Shown here piece by piece: positions 63,103 to 64,000 of a stretch of 64,000 nt of DNA; the first letter of the stretch is position 1, and the number at the start of each line of letters is the position of its first letter. Source of the stretch: Sthenelais limicola (Eukaryota > Annelida > Polychaeta > Phyllodocida > Sigalionidae); the NCBI GenBank assembly GCA_942159475.1, contig OW804094.1, forward strand, positions 14,452,132 through 14,516,131. Direction: 5' to 3'. The notes below the pieces were generated by a model. It searched no databases. It was given only the letters and a program-made list of their open reading frames with translations, and was not told the origin of the DNA. The position numbers were made by a program, and so were the translations under genes.

Positions 63103-64000
63103 CTGGAAGAGAGAAAATAAAGTAATGTCAGACAATATAAATTTAAATATGTCCATATTACCAATGGGAATGTGTGTACATAATGTGACAGTTGGCGGTA
63201 GATACCGCCACCTAGTGGGTAAACACAACACTCCAGTGACTGTGGGACTGCTTCCCCACACCTATCACTCGCTGCACCAGGTAAAACCGGTAAAACCAGT
63301 CGTGGGAAAAAAAATCCGTATTTCCTAATTAGATTTAAACAACCTGTATAGCTCTATCTAAACCTTTGGAAGCCTGAATAACATATGATCAATACAAAGC
63401 GGCCGGGCCCTTTTTGGGCAAATCTGACTGACTTCCAAATTTATTTATTTTTAATTTGAACAAGAACAATCAGAGATCTACACAAGACGAACGTTCAGCA
63501 AGCAAACCAGAAGACGTCAGATGATACATTGATACATTATATTTATGATACATTTTCAAGATATTAAATACGAGTATTGTGCAAGACTTGCTATGTAAGG
63601 GAGCTAAACAAAATCCACTGGAGCATGTTAAGACAATATGTGATGTGTTCCGGGAAAATGAGCCATAAGTCGCAAAAAATGGATTTTGAGATAACGTCAA
63701 ATTTGAAAAGATGAGATCAAGCCGATTCTAATGGTAGTAAACAATAGGACATCAAAGTAGTGATTCCATATTTTAAGTTTGATATCTTTATTTTTGAGAA
63801 AAGGTTATTAATATTTTGGGGTGGATAATATCTAATAAAGTACCTAAATATACTCCATAAGATGACCTTAGAAATGCATAGATATATTTGATACATTGCC
63901 TTGAAATTTTGTACACGAAATAATGTTACTATCAGCATTGAGCACACCAAAATTAGACTGTTCCAACAAAGATATCTTATGAATAAATAACTTTGAGAAA
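63103..64000. other. Upstream intron, ends in a family-A MITE
   Basis: No exon identified. 63,180-63,230 has a patch with TACCGCCACCTAGTGG. A family-A MITE starts at 63,639 and runs to the window edge. Confidence 0.5.

Overview
The window looks like a gene-poor, transposon-rich piece of an animal nuclear genome, most likely a marine invertebrate and perhaps a lophotrochozoan. The reasons are spliced genes with GT-AG introns, TATA-type promoters, a eukaryotic tRNA-Glu gene, a homeobox gene with long introns, a Ty3/Gypsy retrotransposon, an APE-type LINE, several MITE/SINE families and two Polinton (Maverick)-type elements. The species assignment is inference; the element calls come from visible motifs, terminal repeats and target-site duplications.

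Layout. 1-7.2 kb: repeats, a duplicated exon-like unit, a decayed Gag-like retroelement remnant, a possible small membrane-protein ORF and a broken C2H2 zinc-finger ORF. 7,216-17,928: Polinton 1, with inverted ends starting 5'-AG and a 6-bp target duplication ATTGTC. It carries a spliced PC4-like (tentative) gene, a decayed protein-primed type DNA polymerase B, remnants of an LRR-like membrane glycoprotein and a small spliced gene. 18-20.4 kb: repeats. 20,400-30,404: Polinton 2, with TIRs of about 585 bp, 5'-AG ends and a 6-bp target duplication AGACTG. It carries a second copy of the PC4-like gene, two membrane-protein genes, an adenain-type cysteine protease and a truncated hexon-like capsid gene. 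A 2-kb non-autonomous DNA transposon sits in one of its introns. 30.4-37.6 kb: simple repeats, MITEs and a long palindrome, with no gene seen.

37,637-63,102: four exons of one minus-strand homeobox gene (phase-compatible splice sites). Its homeodomain is split by an intron after position 46 and has Tyr48 and Ser51 in place of the usual Trp48 and Asn51. The last exon holds about 26 copies of an 11-residue coding minisatellite. The introns host a tRNA-Glu gene, a young Ty3/Gypsy element (40,909-52,472, two 603-bp LTRs that look identical) with an unusual third ORF, and a LINE (about 55,490-60,150) with an intact ORF2. The 5' end of the homeobox gene is outside the window.

How the parts relate. 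The two Polintons have complementary remnants of a virus-like gene set: polymerase in one, protease and capsid in the other, no integrase or packaging ATPase recognised in either. They share two gene families that are not part of the usual Polinton core, the PC4-like gene and the LRR-like glycoprotein. The strongest candidates for something undescribed are this shared accessory pair, the N51S/W48Y homeodomain gene, and the zinc-finger/coiled-coil ORF3 of the Gypsy element.
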